From NCBI RefSeq assembly GCF_029784135.1, contig NC_073746.1, forward strand, positions 283,227,348 through 283,291,347: 64,000 nucleotides of DNA. The letters are read 5' to 3'. Position 1 is the stretch's first letter. Each line of letters opens with the position of its first letter. This document shows, piece by piece, positions 1-11,170 of the stretch. A model generated the notes under the pieces. It had not been told where the DNA came from. It worked only from the letters and a program-made list of their open reading frames with translations, and did not search any database. A program made the translations under genes and the position numbers. Origin of the DNA: Toxorhynchites rutilus septentrionalis. Taxonomy: Eukaryota > Arthropoda > Insecta > Diptera > Culicidae.

Positions 1-560
1 TTGTTATCACTCGATATCCCCATCTTGTTCGGCTAAACCTTCCTGTTTAGCGATTTGTTGTCACTCGCCACAGCTTTCACAGTTGGAAAATTTCTTCCCA
101 TCCAGCTTGTGACATATTTTACAGTAAATTACATTCAATGGCACGTCGCATTACCACCACTCAGTGCCGGATTGGAGGTAATTTTAACCTGTAATTGAAC
201 ATTTGCGATGACAGTGGTACAGTGTCGACTTTCAATGTGGGGTCATAATTTGGATCTCTATGTTTACAAAAATGTCCAACTAAATAAGTCGCATTACATG
301 TCCGTCCAATTAGCTAAATGTCGAACTAATTATAGATTACTGTACTTAAAATCTTGAAACAATTTAAGAATTGGTGAAAATTGAATAATCAGGAAAGTCC
401 CTAACTATCAATAAGCTCAGAACAACTGCCAAATTCACATACTCATCAAATCCTGGCAAACAAATTATGAAAACATCAATTTGTGTTTTATTATTATTTT
501 GGATAATGTTTTAGAAAGCATTGAACTTTATTTCCTAAACTCTTTTTTGGAAGGTTTAAT

Positions 561-576
561 GGCCCTGAAAAGCGCC
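561..576 (-). terminator. Histone-type mRNA 3' stem-loop, unit A
   Basis: On the minus strand the sequence is GGCGCTTTTCAGGGCC: a six-pair stem with one G-G mismatch around a TTTC loop, close to the metazoan histone consensus GGYYCTTTTCAGRRCC. About ten bases downstream lies a purine block (AAAAAAGAG) like the histone downstream element bound by U7 snRNA. No histone frame ends just upstream, so the host transcript is unknown. Confidence 0.55.
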
Positions 577-877
577 TTGTTTTATGGAATGGTTCCAATT
601 TAGAAAACTTAGTACTCGTGGTTTTGAAAAAAACCATTTCGAACGCCCTCGATGCCGCCTTGTTCTGGATTTGCCGCCAAAGCAGTTTGTATAAAGAACA
701 AACTTTTTTCTTCTGCTACCTGATGCCGTTTTGCGATTGCGTTTGCCACTCGCCATTCGCTGCAACTGCCTGTTGTCTTGATGTCCGCCGAACCGAATGT
801 GTTCTGTTCCGAATGCAGGTTTTCTTATCGTCGCGAGCACCTAAGCCAGCTAACTCGATCACTCCGGCGGCCGAAAC

Positions 878-884
878 TATATAA
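878..884 (+). promoter_or_regulatory. TATA box (TATATAA), unit A
   Basis: TATATAA in a GC-richer context (CGGCGGCCGAAAC upstream, CGCCGG downstream), conserved in the second unit at 2199-2205. It could start plus-strand transcription near 910, running toward the stem-loop at 1280-1295. Promoter activity is inferred from the motif alone. Confidence 0.35.
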
Positions 885-1112
885 CGCCGGCTAGGTGGAC
901 TGGTACACAGGTACTAACGCGCTCGACCTAGCAACCTTTTCCGGTGCAATTGGCGGATACAACTACGGGAAATTGCAGACCACCACGGTTCGAGCGGGAT
1001 TTTGCCTTTCCCTTCTCTTTTCCTCCTTTGTTGAGTACACGATGCCGATGCCGTACAACCACACCGGTTTACGGTTTGAAAGAAAATAAGATATTTTTTT
1101 GGGGTCCGCGTG

Positions 1113-1119
1113 TTTTATA
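1113..1119 (-). promoter_or_regulatory. TATA box (TATAAAA) on the minus strand
   Basis: On the minus strand the context is GAGTATAAAACACGCGG. A start about 30 bases beyond would read toward the minus-strand stem-loop at 561-576. The pairing of TATA box and stem-loop about 550 bases apart is the size of a histone gene, but no histone frame lies between. Confidence 0.35.
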
Positions 1120-1279
1120 CTCTAGCGGTACACACTCACAGGATAGAGACAAATCGGCAGACTCAGCCAAAGGGGCGGGTCCAACGAGACGAACGAATGA
1201 GCGTTAAAAGGGAGCGATGGCAAAAAAATACATTCATTACGATTTGTTCGCTCGTTGGATTCACATACAGACTAAAAAG

Positions 1280-1295
1280 GGTCCTTTTCAGGATC
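1280..1295 (+). terminator. Histone-type mRNA 3' stem-loop, spacer
   Basis: The sequence is GGTCCTTTTCAGGATC, preceded by AAAAAG and followed by ACA. It matches the histone stem-loop consensus except for one transition that still pairs as G-T. A purine block (CTAAAGAG) follows about a dozen bases on, as expected for a U7 site. Histone mRNA 3' ends are cut between such elements. No histone coding sequence lies upstream. Confidence 0.6.
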
Positions 1296-1881
1296 ACAAA
1301 AAGTCTAAAGAGTTTATTGTTTTGTTATCACTCGATATCCCCATCTTGTTCGGCTAAACCTTCCTGTTTAGCGATTTGTTGTCACTCGCCACAGCTTTCA
1401 CAGTTGGAAAATTTCTTCCCATCCAGCTTGTGACATATTTTACAGTAAATTACATTCAATGGCACGTCGCATTACCACCACTCAGTGCCGGATTGGAGGT
1501 AATTTTAACCTGTAATTGAACATTTGCGATGACAGTGGTACAGTGTCGACTTTCAATGTGGGGTCATAATTTGGATCTCTATGTTTACAAAAATGTCCAA
1601 CTAAATAAGTCGCATTACATGTCCGTCCAATTAGCTAATTGTCGAACTAATTATAGATTACTGTACTTTAAATCTGGAAACAATTTAAGAATTGGTGAAA
1701 ATTGAATAATCAGGAAAGTCCCTAACTATCAATAAGCTCAGAACAACTGCCAAATTCACATACTCATCAAATCCTGGCAAACAAATTATGAAAACATCAA
1801 TTTGTGTTTTATTATTATTTTGGATAATGTTTTAGAAAGCATTGAACTTTATTTCCTAAACTCTTTTTTGGAAGGTTTAAT

Positions 1882-1897
1882 GGCCCTGAAAAGCGCC
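1882..1897 (-). terminator. Histone-type mRNA 3' stem-loop, unit B
   Basis: Identical copy of the minus-strand stem-loop of unit A, with the same downstream purine block. Confidence 0.55.
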
Positions 1898-2198
1898 TTG
1901 TTTTATGGAATGGTTCCAATTTAGAAAACTTAGTACTCGTGGTTTTGAAAAAAACCATTTCGAACGCCCTCGATGCCGCCTTGTTCTGGATTTGCCGCCA
2001 AAGCAGTTTGTATAAAGAACAAACTTTTTTCTTCTGCTACCTGATGCCGTTTTGCGATTGCGTTTGCCACTCGCCATTCGCTGCAACTGCCTGTTGTCTT
2101 GATGTCCGCCGAACCGAATGTGTTCTGTTCCGAATGCAGGTTTTCTTATCGTCGCGAGCAGCTTTGCCAGCTAACTCGATCACTTCGGCGGCCGAAGC

Positions 2199-2205
2199 TA
2201 TATAA
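2199..2205 (+). promoter_or_regulatory. TATA box (TATATAA), unit B
   Basis: Copy of the TATA box at 878-884 at the 1321-base step. Here no plus-strand histone stem-loop follows. Confidence 0.3.
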
Positions 2206-2228
2206 CGCCGGCTAGGTGGACTGGTGCA

Positions 2229-2640
2229 CCTAGCTACCTAGCTACCCTTGCGGGGAACTCCAGATCAACACGAGCGGGAACTCCAGATCAAGGTTCGAGC
2301 GGGATTTTGCCTTTCCCTTCACTTTTCCTCCGTTGCCATATCCAACCATGGCTGCTTGTGTTGGTTTGTTGATGTGAGGTGATGCGAAACGATGTGGTGT
2401 ACGGTTCGGATGAGAATGATCGTTACGGAAGCGGAGAGGGGATTTTTAAGCTGACTGGCTGGCTCGAGAATTACGCATGTGTGAGACTGCGACCAATGTT
2501 TCCCTCATTTTTTTCTTTTTCCTTTCCAATCGTGCTTCATTCTATTTCGCTGCTGCTCTGGTTGCCCGTTTTGGTCGGTACGATTTGAGGAGCACAAAAT
2601 GGACCAATCAAAAATGGGCACATAGTGTATTTGGACAATG
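2229..2640. other. No recognisable gene
   Basis: After the tandem repeat the sequence holds a short internal duplication near 2265-2290 (GGGAACTCCAGATCA twice) and a T/C-rich stretch at 2490-2560. I see no gene or defined element. Confidence 0.5.
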
Positions 2641-3345
2641 CTTGATATTTCACAATTATTCAATCATTTATCTCAAGAAAAATGAAATGTTATTCGTTAT
2701 GATAGATGCGTAGATATATTTCCTATCAATTGATGCAAAAACCTTTGCGATCTATTGAGAAATGCTCGAGTTATAAGCGTTCCAAATCTTGCATTTTTTC
2801 CTACTTGTTCAGTGCCTAGATTTCCATTTCACCCCCTATATCTTCCGGTTAGACGTAGTCCTACGTCAAAACGAAAAATAACACCTCTCTGGTATTCGGA
2901 TATATTATGTGAAAAAACTAAGCTTTCAGGAAAAAATATAAAAAATATGGCGCCCTTGGTCCCGAAATTATGTAAGTAATAAAAAAAAAATATAATCAAT
3001 AATTACGAAAATAAAATCCATTTTTATTTAGAGTGTAATATTTTTCAAACAAGACTAGCTCATTGGCTTTTATTTGATATGTCGATTATCTGAATCGGTC
3101 CAATAGATCAAAAGTTATGATTTTTTTTGTAGTGGAAAAAATGGGAAAAAATTATTTTTTGGACCATCGGCTAACTTTGAAAAATCATAACTCAAAAACG
3201 AAAAAAACGCTTCCCTGGTTCCGAGATATGTGGTGTGAAAAATCCTCAGCTTTCCAGAAAAAATAGAAAAAACTGTAGCGCCTTCGGTCCCGAGACTATG
3301 AAAACAGAAAAAACGAATACAATCAATTGAACCAGTGTTCAATTT
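2640..3345 (+). repeat. Dispersed repeat with GACGTAG palindrome
   Basis: Member of a family found at least six more times in the window. The signature is an inverted repeat of GACGTAG and CTACGTC with a 2-base centre (2852-2867), preceded by text such as 'aaatgctcgagttataagcgttc' shared in part with 24.8-25.0 kb and 8.3 kb. The right half (3040-3120) matches the block at 41060-41110 in inverse orientation. No coding capacity is seen; the element type is unknown to me. Confidence 0.6.
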
Positions 3346-6300
3346 ATTGTAATTCGATTTTATAGACAGAAAAAATCAAACTGTGTGGTGAATAAGTTCT
3401 ACGCCGTTCCCAAAGAAAGTACCGCAATCTTTCACCACCGTTTCCCATTTCTAGTATGAACGTAATTTTAATTAGCCCTCAATCAGTATAATAAACTGAA
3501 GTTTATTGAAATCTCTGCCCCATTATTGTTTGCCCTCGGTGAATGTATATGTGCATGTTTGCTGTGCGCCATAATTCACACTCCAGGACATCATCACTGC
3601 TCATCATGATCATTACGGTATTAAGTGGTGAGATACGTACTGTCTGTGCGTAAGCGAACATGGTTGTTCGTGTGTGGGCGTGCGTATGTGTTTATACATC
3701 CATATAATAAGCATGCATGCACACATTCGGCAGCATTCGGGGTTTCCGAGCCCATATCAATTTTATCGCCATTTCATCCCACGTTTTCATTTTCAATTGA
3801 CTCCCCGCTCTCTCGTCGACTAGCGGCGGCCCTTCATTTTCGGTACAGTAATTGGGGTTAAGGTGCGGAAAGTTCCGGAAACTGGCTCATAATAATGATG
3901 AAATTAACGACTACATGCTGTGCGTGTATACAAAATATAAACGCGTGCTTACTGCTCTTGACGAAAATTGTTCGTATGCGTTCACAGGATGAGAGGCAAT
4001 AAACTTGTCGACCACTTTATCGACGGATTAGCTTCGTAATCCGCATCTACTCATTTTGTTTTTCAAGAAAAGTATCAGCGAGGTAAAGTGTAAAATGAAA
4101 TGTGTTTGATTACAATAAAATCATCCAGAGTCCTCAGGAAAGAGCAAACAGATGCACCGAACCTAATTATGGCATTGCTTTCATCACCCTCGTCATCAAT
4201 TTGTACCATCTGTTGCTACAGTTATTGCTATATTCGCCCGGGTATAGACATGCAAACAATCGAATAAGCCGATATGGAAGCAAACGAAGCAAAACAGGAA
4301 ATCAAATGTTACAAACTGGAATTACGGCAACACAAAGCCTTCAAAAAGCAGGATGAGAAGGGACAAAAAACGAATATCCAAATCATCCTTAATCGCCTAA
4401 TTGTGATCTATGTTTACCTGCTTCCACGCTCACTATTTATATTTCAATTACAAATTCCTCGCCGCTCCCTCCTCGACGCATTCGCCACCCTTCAGGTTTT
4501 ATTTCACACCATTTAATAGCCATTGCCAGCGAATCAACAAAACTGCGACGACTACGGACAAGAATCTATTATTTGGTAACATTGGCGCTCAAAATTGTTA
4601 CCTTTTTTTTGTCTTCCTTCCAGTCCATAGCCTTCGTCGCGTGTTGTACTTCGTCAAGCTCGAAACCATTATTGTTTTCCATTTTATTTTCCCTCGTCTG
4701 CCACCGGTGGCGGTGGTTATCCTTATTCACAGCAAACTTATTCATAAAAGCAAAGCAGCAACCCCTATTAACTCGCGTGATTTTGCACCCCTCTACAGAT
4801 TTCTCTTTCGGATCAAACGAATTGCGGATACGTATGTGTTGGTGTTTTTCTTTCTGTATGTGCACTGGAAAATTGATTGTTTCTCATCCATATTTTTAAT
4901 TCCCATTTTTCTCAGGCATTGTTGGCGTTATTTGGTCAATAAATACATCACACACTCGATTCAGCAGCAGATCTGCTTATCCCTTATCGTTTCACCATCA
5001 TCATCATCCTAAACGCACAACAAGCTGATTGGTATCATTCCGTCTTCGCTGAAGAACGAATAAAACAAATCGGAAGAGGGACGATATTAAACGCGAAATG
5101 ACGCCGAAGAGCCGGCAATAGCAATACCCTAATCGCAGGACTTGAACCCTGAAGTCATCGATGCGCGCGTGTTTTTCATCCTCCGTTTCGCGCTGATGAA
5201 ATCGAAACGACTGTAGAGATCCAGTGCCTAATTTTCCTCGTTCGTCTTGCACCGTTTCCGCCACTCGCACCAAGATTCTATTCTATTAAACCAAATTCCA
5301 CTCATTTAGTCCTCGATAATCATATCTCACCCTTGTCTTCTTTGTCGTTGTTGAAACGAGCCCCGTCATCCTGTGTTCGGATGTGGATGTGCTCTTTAAT
5401 GTGGACTTTCCGACTCGTTCCATTTCCTCTGATGACTAGCTGGGTCTCGTCCTCGCCGGCTAACGCAGTTGGTTCACCAGTGAAGGGACGGATGAATAGG
5501 ATTGATATCGAGTCTGCGCTAGGTTCAACGGTATTATTGTTTGTTGATTTCTTTCCATTGGATTAAGTCTTAGCACTCAAGACGGAACGTGACTTTATTT
5601 TGGTCGGCCCTTGTGGAATGATGGTGGTGATGATGAAGCGAATTGAGGAAATATGCTGTGCGAAAAGAAGGGTTCTTTTGGATTGCATGTTACCATTCCC
5701 CGATTATTGGGATAGTTGAGGGCAATTGAACTAGCGTACAAACGACATCGAGTATTGGTTGAGGAAAAAATAATGCACGAAATGAACACTTCGAATCAAT
5801 TATCGCTATATTCATTATAAATAGGGGAGGAAGAGCTTGATCCGACCATGCTGAAACTGGACCATATGATGCTATAGCTGTAGAATGTAGGGGTCAGCAA
5901 AAATGTTACCATTCAACCAAATTGTCAGCTTTGTGACACCGTTCTTAAACACTACTGTCAATTACTACAATTAAGACACTGGGAAAAAAGAATTTGAAGC
6001 GAAAACGATGCTGATAATAAATGAACTCTGGCATGAATATCGAGGTCAGATCAATTATTCCACACCACATTAAAGCTTCAGCATATCAAATTATTCAATC
6101 TGAACGTATCTACCTAAAAATGCATGGTTGACACAACCACCAACACCACTCTGTGGCAAGATTTTTTTTTCTTGTTTTCAGATGAAGAATCATGCCTGTG
6201 AACATTTTATATAGAGTATCATGTCTCTATTTTATAAATATTAACGGTGATTGTGTGCTGGAAGAGTTTTATGATTTTGCTATTCTGATTCATTTGAAAA

Positions 6301-6390
6301 AACATAGTTGGCGCTTACGTCAATCATGCATATTCGGGCAGTTATACCGCCATCAACCCGGGCTATGACAGAATATTTGAATGCTATCGG
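3346..6390. other. Low-copy non-coding DNA
   Basis: No convincing gene. A pyrimidine-rich tract (about 4380-5000) gives long but low-complexity open frames rich in F, S, L and P, with no domain or splice logic that I can defend. The stretch could be intronic. I see no mobile element boundaries. Confidence 0.45.
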
Positions 6391-6394
6391 TAAT

Positions 6395-6730
6395 TTTCAC
6401 AAATTTCGTCAAAAATAGTTTTACCATCTTGGGCCCATTTTTTAAATTTTCTACATGACTTCTATTTTATATGAAAAAAATGAAAAAAATATAAAAAAAT
6501 ACATATTTTTTGATATCGCAAATCAAAATTTTATTTTGTAAATAAAAAAAGATTACTAATTTTTCTTCTCAGTGTATATTTTTTTTCAAATTAAGCCAAC
6601 AATATTCTATAACTCTATCTAACACACAATTTCGGTACGACTCATATTTTTTGAGATATAAATTATCAAAGATTTCTCTTACTCAAATCGATACGACCTT
6701 TTCAAAAGTTACGCTTGAGTCAAAAACTGA
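6395..6730. repeat. Direct repeat, left copy
   Basis: About 330 bases starting at 'ttcgtcaaaaatagttttacc' and ending at 'acgcttgagtcaaaaa', repeated in the same orientation at 7015-7318 with small indels in the A/T-rich middle. Probably two copies of an uncharacterised AT-rich element. Confidence 0.8.
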
Positions 6731-7014
6731 AGTAGGCAACCTTATTAAAAGTTGTTGGAAATTATAATCAAATTCATAAAATTTCATTAACATGACGGTA
6801 TAACACGACAAACATATTAAAAGGGATTATTTACTATAAAAAAGACAATAAATTAGAAATATTTTTTTAAATATTTCGAGAATGGCTACATTTAGAAGGA
6901 GATTGATAATAACTTTTTTTGTTTTAAATCACACCAGGATTCATAATTTGTGGCTAAAAATCATTGTTAACATACAAAAATTCGAAGTTTCGAAAATTCC
7001 TAAAAATTCAATGT

Positions 7015-7318
7015 TCCACAAAGTTCGTCAAAAATAGTTTTACCATCTTGGGCCCATTTTTTAAATTTTCTGCATGGCTTTTGTATGAAAAAATAAAAAA
7101 AATAAAAAATATGTATTTTTTTATTTTGTAAATAAAACAAAGAGTACTAATTTTTTTTCTCAGTGTACTTTTTTTTCATATTCAACCATCAATACTCTAT
7201 AACTCTTTCTAAGGCACTATTTCGGTACGACTCATAGTTTTGGAGATATAAATTATCAAAGATTTCTCTTACTCAAATCGATACGCCCTTTTCAGAAGTT
7301 ACGCTTGAGTCAAAAAAT
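7015..7318. repeat. Direct repeat, right copy
   Basis: Second copy of the block at 6395-6730, about 617 bases further on and about 30 bases shorter. The DNA between the copies (6731-7014) is AT-rich and shows no gene. Confidence 0.8.
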
Positions 7319-8260
7319 TTCCAATTGCTGTGGAAAACTCATATTTCCTCTAACCCAAACGGAATACACACTTTGATTCGAATCAAAAATACTCATGTTT
7401 TGTCATTTGTTGATTTCATTTGGAATTACTCCATGGCTAAATAATAATTACTATGGCTAAAAGAATGAGGGAAATCCCTTCTCTTAAAACTAAGAAAAAT
7501 CAATCGTCTGCCAGAGCAGTGCTGACTGAAAATAAATTATCGTTCAAGTTGATAGTCCGTTCGTCTGAAGTGGGGTGAGATTTTTGGTGTTATTACGTAT
7601 TACAGACCCTTAAATTTCTGCCAATCCAACTATCGCGCACAAAATATCGTGGCAACCTTATTTAATTTGATACCAATGGACCAATCAAAACGTGGGATTT
7701 TCGTTTTGATAATACTTTCAACTATGCAATAGTTTGTTTCCAAAACATACAGTTTAATTTTCATCAGCGCGAGTTCATAACAAACACATATTCTCTCGTG
7801 GTACGAAATGTGCCAAATTCTCAAACACGAGAGCGCCGAATGAACACAGCGAAGAATTCAGACACTTAACATCGCTTCTCACTTGTGTGATGCGTGCCTC
7901 ATCTATACACATACACACATCAAATTCAAGCGCCTATTTTGTCTTCGCTCGTTCTAAGCAAAGCAAAAAAAAACAGCGCGCCTCCATACCAACCGTATAC
8001 TCTTGTGTGAAGAAAAATAACTCAACAGAGAACGCAAACCAGATTCAAGCGCGGTGTAAATCAGGCATAAAAAAACGGTGTGAAATACGGCGCAAAACAC
8101 AGTGCAAAACTCGGTGCAGAAACGGTGCTGACAACAAAACATTTGATCTGTATTTCGGAGCGTGCTCATTCGTCATAGCGCAGGCGTATACAAGAAATGA
8201 GAGCTCAACTGAGTACAGGAAAATTGTTACACATCAGCACCGTGTTGCATTCTGAAGACT
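7319..8260. other. Low-copy DNA with a 12-base minisatellite
   Basis: No gene recognised. The 122-residue frame at 7887-8255 overlaps a short tandem repeat (8050-8133; unit close to CGGTGCAAAACA), which explains its Cys/Arg-rich run. I do not accept it as coding. Confidence 0.5.
8050..8133 (+). repeat. Degenerate 12-base minisatellite
   Basis: About six imperfect units of CGGTGCAAAACA (variants GGTGTGAAATAC, GGCGCAAAACAC, AGTGCAAAACTC, GGTGCAGAAAC). Confidence 0.6.
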
Positions 8261-8610
8261 GCCTTTACTGTAATAGATGCGTTAAAATATGTCCAGCCGA
8301 TTGATCCAAACATCTTTGCGATCTATCGAGAAATGGTGGAGTTATAAGCATTCAAACTCTTTCATTGTTTAGTTACATGTATAATTAGATTTAGTTTTTT
8401 TATTTGACCCCTTTACCTTCCTGTAAAAGTCCTACGTTAAAAACTATTGTTTGGGATAAAATTGACAAAAACGATTAAGAAAACACTAACCTTCGATTTT
8501 TTCACTTCTAAAATGTTACTTAACTCAACTAATTTAAATGTTTCTTTCAAATGGAAGCAACATAGTCGTTCTAATTTGCGCACTTCTTGAATGGAAGCCA
8601 GTTTAAACAA
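8260..8610 (+). repeat. Decayed GACGTAG-family repeat copy
   Basis: Shares 'tttgcgatctat', 'gagttataagc' and 'gtcctacgt' blocks with 2740-2870, and the following 'aaaatgttacttaa ... caaatggaagcaaca' with 24550-24640. The palindrome itself has decayed on its left arm. No coding potential. Confidence 0.55.
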
Positions 8611-8989
8611 ACAGAAAATGTTTTCGCTACAAGATCAACATAACCAGCAGAATAATCGAGTGTATGCAGCACAGCTTTGAAAGTTTCCCCGGACTAATTT
8701 GGCTCTCCAAGACTTCAAATGTCTACCAAGTGATTGTTTTTGGATGTTTTTCAAAAATTGGAAACTACCGCTCCTATTCATTGAACCCAATGTTAAAATC
8801 ACGAAGTTCTATGTTAACTATTTGCGGTCGTATGTCTGCTCTCAGCCATCAAACTTTTTTTACCGTACCGACAAAGATATTCTTATACTTATACTTTATT
8901 GAACAATGTAAACTGATACAGTTTTTTAGACGAATATCAATGTCCAGTGAACCTGTGCACGAATCAAAATGGTGCAAAGTCGGGAATTT

Positions 8990-9420
8990 GGAGTGATTTT
9001 CGACATGCTGTAAGTTCGTGAAAAATCAACGCATATCGATGAGATGCACATCATTTTGAAGCTATAACTTTCAGGTGTTATAATATTTCACGTACATATT
9101 TTTATCTTGGTGTGTGTGTGTAGGTGTAGTGGGCAACTATACCGGGATGAAATGAAAAATCGATTTTCCTCTGTTTTTTCAAAGATTTTCTGGACTAACA
9201 CAATTTTTTCTAACCAACTCAACAGTAAATTCAAATAACCTAATCAACCAGCTTTCATTTGGTTCCTAGAAACCTTCCAATACAGAGATATTCCAGTTTG
9301 AATGAAAAATTATCCCTTCATCTTTGATGATGAATAATTCGATGAACAACCATCGCACCGCAAATCGAAAGGTAGTTTTCGAAACTCCAATAAATTCTGC
9401 ACAAGGATAATTTGTTACTT
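8990..9420 (+). repeat. Dispersed repeat, partner of 34.25-34.87 kb
   Basis: Blocks such as 'tcgtgaaaaatcaacgcat', 'agctttcatttggttcctag' and 'cgcaaatcgaaaggtagttt' recur in inverse order and orientation around 34450-34860. The element is AT-rich and non-coding; its ends are not defined here. Confidence 0.55.
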
Positions 9421-9712
9421 TGACGGGAAAAAAATATACAAATTTTTCGCATAGATTTCGAAAGGTGTCAAAAACAAGATTTCTATACTGTTTTACAAAA
9501 TCCACTGTAATTCTGCAAATATCGCAGTAAGTTCTAATGTTTGCAGACAAATTTTTAGCCTAGTATATTCCCTAAACATCTGTGAACGTTTCATATTGAT
9601 ACGTTCAGGCGTTTTATCTAGCCGCGACTTAAGCGACTCTCTGAAGAACAATTCGTAACTTTCGTAACTGCCTGACTGGCAATGAAGGTATGGAAAAAAA
9701 TAATTATCGAAT

Positions 9713-10261
9713 TTAACACTTTGGCGGCCATGAGTGCCGTACTGCAGTCAAAAATTATTCCGCTGGGGCCATGAGTGCAGCACTGCACACGCGAAATCTT
9801 TCAAAATTTCAAACGTGTGCGCTACAGGACACGTTTTATGTTAGAACTAATGCGCTTTTCGTTTTCTACTGGCCTCAATACACAGTAGGACATTTCGATT
9901 TCATAGTCTGGCATCACTGCTTGTATTCTTCTACCAATTACAATTTATCACTGCCTGAAATGCTCCGAAAAAAATTTTAAGTCTGAATTGTTTTAATAGA
10001 AGGCTTTTTACGAGTTTGAAATAATGTTATAAAAAATGTAATTTCGAAAAAATAACTTGGTTTATAATGATCTCGTTTACCTTGAGTTGAGGCCGCGTGT
10101 GCAGTACTACACACGGGTAGTTTTTACCCTTATATGGCAGATGGGGATGAAATTTTATGCTAGATGGGTTCCTGGCACCATCTAGTATAAGAATCAACCA
10201 TTGGACGCTCCAGTTTTTTATGAACTTTTTGGCCGAAACACCATGGCCGTTAAAGTGTTAA
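9713..10261. mobile_element. TTAA-flanked MITE (piggyBac-type target)
   Basis: Bounded by TTAA on both sides. The terminal inverted repeats read TTAACACTTTGGCGGCCATG on the left and TTAACACTTTAACGGCCATG in reverse on the right. The flanks fuse to 'tcgaatttaaagaaccgacc', which is exactly what the unoccupied sister repeat at about 43848 shows, so TTAA is the duplicated target. Length is about 549 bases, with no transposase. TTAA targets are typical of piggyBac transposases, which presumably moved it in trans. Confidence 0.85.
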
Positions 10262-10423
10262 AGAACCGACCGACCGCTCTCAATCGGACATGGTTTAGGG
10301 GTGCCCCAAAGCACTCAAAGTTTTGATTTTTTGGCCAAAAATTATCCAAATTGTTTCCATCAAAAAATGTTTTTCGAGATAACACTAGATCACGACGTTT
10401 TATGCGTTTTTAAATCATTTGGA

Positions 10424-11116
10424 GGGGGTCTCCGTAGCCACATTGGTTGCACGTCCGCTTAGTAAGCAGTCGATCGTGAGCTCAAAACTCAGGGCCCTCA
10501 TTGACCATCTTAGTTTGGTTACAGAATAACTACGTCCACGCAACAATCATCAGCGATGGAGATCGATCCACGGTCGAAATAAGTTCAATTCATTCATACA
10601 ACTGCTCTGCACTGCAAGACACATCGGGCTGCTATTCTATAAATAACTCAACTATTATCAATCAACTGTCTCCGCTGTCCGGTCTAACTGGATAATGAAA
10701 GAACAGAAGGAAAACTCTTACGCCTAAATGGCTACTGTGTAAAATGTACCATATGCAATGGTATAGAAGGGAATACTCTAACGCCGAAAAATGGCAACTG
10801 TGAAATGTGCTAATTATAGATATGATAAACATGTGACATCTTCTTGAATGGCGTTCACGTTACCTGTGGGACTTTTGCCGTCTCAACGTATGCATTAAGT
10901 AGCGTCATTTAGTAATACTTAGTTGAGATTTCTTTAGCCTAATAACACGCCTTGAATGTATTCCGAGGGGCAAGCTCTAGAATACGCGTGACAACAGTGC
11001 AAGTCGAAGGAAATTTATTTGACGAAAGAACATGTGACATGTACACGATTGAAATTTGGCTCTGTTACAGCTAAAATGATAATGAGCCTAAAATAAACAA
11101 AAGGGATAAAAAAAAG
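10424..11116 (+). mobile_element. tRNA-derived SINE with 9-bp target duplication
   Basis: Flanked by direct repeats TCATTTGGA at 10415-10423 and 11117-11125. The head (10431-10500) has pol III A-box-like (GTAGCCACATTGG) and B-box-like (GATCGTGAGCTCAAAACTC) blocks, and the 3' end is AT-rich with an A tail. A 5'-truncated copy lies at 35609-36028 on the minus strand. The short frame at 10501-10695 is shared between the copies only because the DNA is. About 690 bases is long for a SINE. Confidence 0.8.
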
Positions 11117-11170
11117 TCATTTGGAAACAATGCCACTAGACGTCGTCCGTGCCAGTTGCGATACCATCCC

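Larger units (their letters stand above)
1..907. repeat. Tandem repeat unit A with histone-type signals
   Basis: This segment recurs at 1322-2228 with a constant offset of 1321 bases and only scattered substitutions. It contains a minus-strand histone-type 3' stem-loop (561-576) and a plus-strand TATA box (878-884). The open frames inside (556-840 minus, 618-884 plus) do not resemble any core histone or other protein I know, so I treat them as chance frames. The left edge of the unit is cut by the window start. It is probably spacer or relic sequence of a histone cluster, or a repeat that captured histone 3'-end signals. Confidence 0.85.
908..1321. other. Spacer between the tandem units
   Basis: No coding sequence is recognisable. 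The spacer holds a minus-strand TATA box (1113-1119) and a plus-strand histone-type stem-loop (1280-1295). A short stretch at 987-1035 reappears at 2292-2340 with offset 1305, so similarity to the right flank of unit B continues past the main repeat with indels. Confidence 0.6.
1322..2228. repeat. Tandem repeat unit B
   Basis: Direct repeat of 1-907. The minus-strand stem-loop is conserved at 1882-1897 and the TATA box at 2199-2205. After 2228 the copies diverge apart from the short block at 2292-2340. Differences from unit A are few point changes, which suggests a fairly recent duplication. Confidence 0.85.
9640..11170. repeat. Foldback MITE copy, interrupted twice
   Basis: The outer sequence (about 9640-9716, 10258-10423, 11117-11170) belongs to the same family as 36659-37386 and 43482-44262; shared text includes 'aatcggacatg' and 'aggggtgcc ... 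aaagttttgattttttgg'. It is split by a TTAA element (9713-10261) and a SINE (10424-11116). The intact sister copy at 43840-43870 shows the uninterrupted junction. Confidence 0.65.

Noticed and set aside
4410..5012. 200-residue plus-strand open frame
   Set aside because: Pyrimidine-rich low-complexity DNA, residues biased to F/S/L/P, another frame (4573-4899) open over the same stretch and a minus frame too; no domain.
7887..8255. 122-residue Cys/Arg-rich frame
   Set aside because: The Cys/Arg run is the translation of a 12-base minisatellite.
10501..10695. Frame with a homologue at 35819-36094
   Set aside because: Shared because both lie in copies of the same SINE; the frame is not kept at the 5' side.
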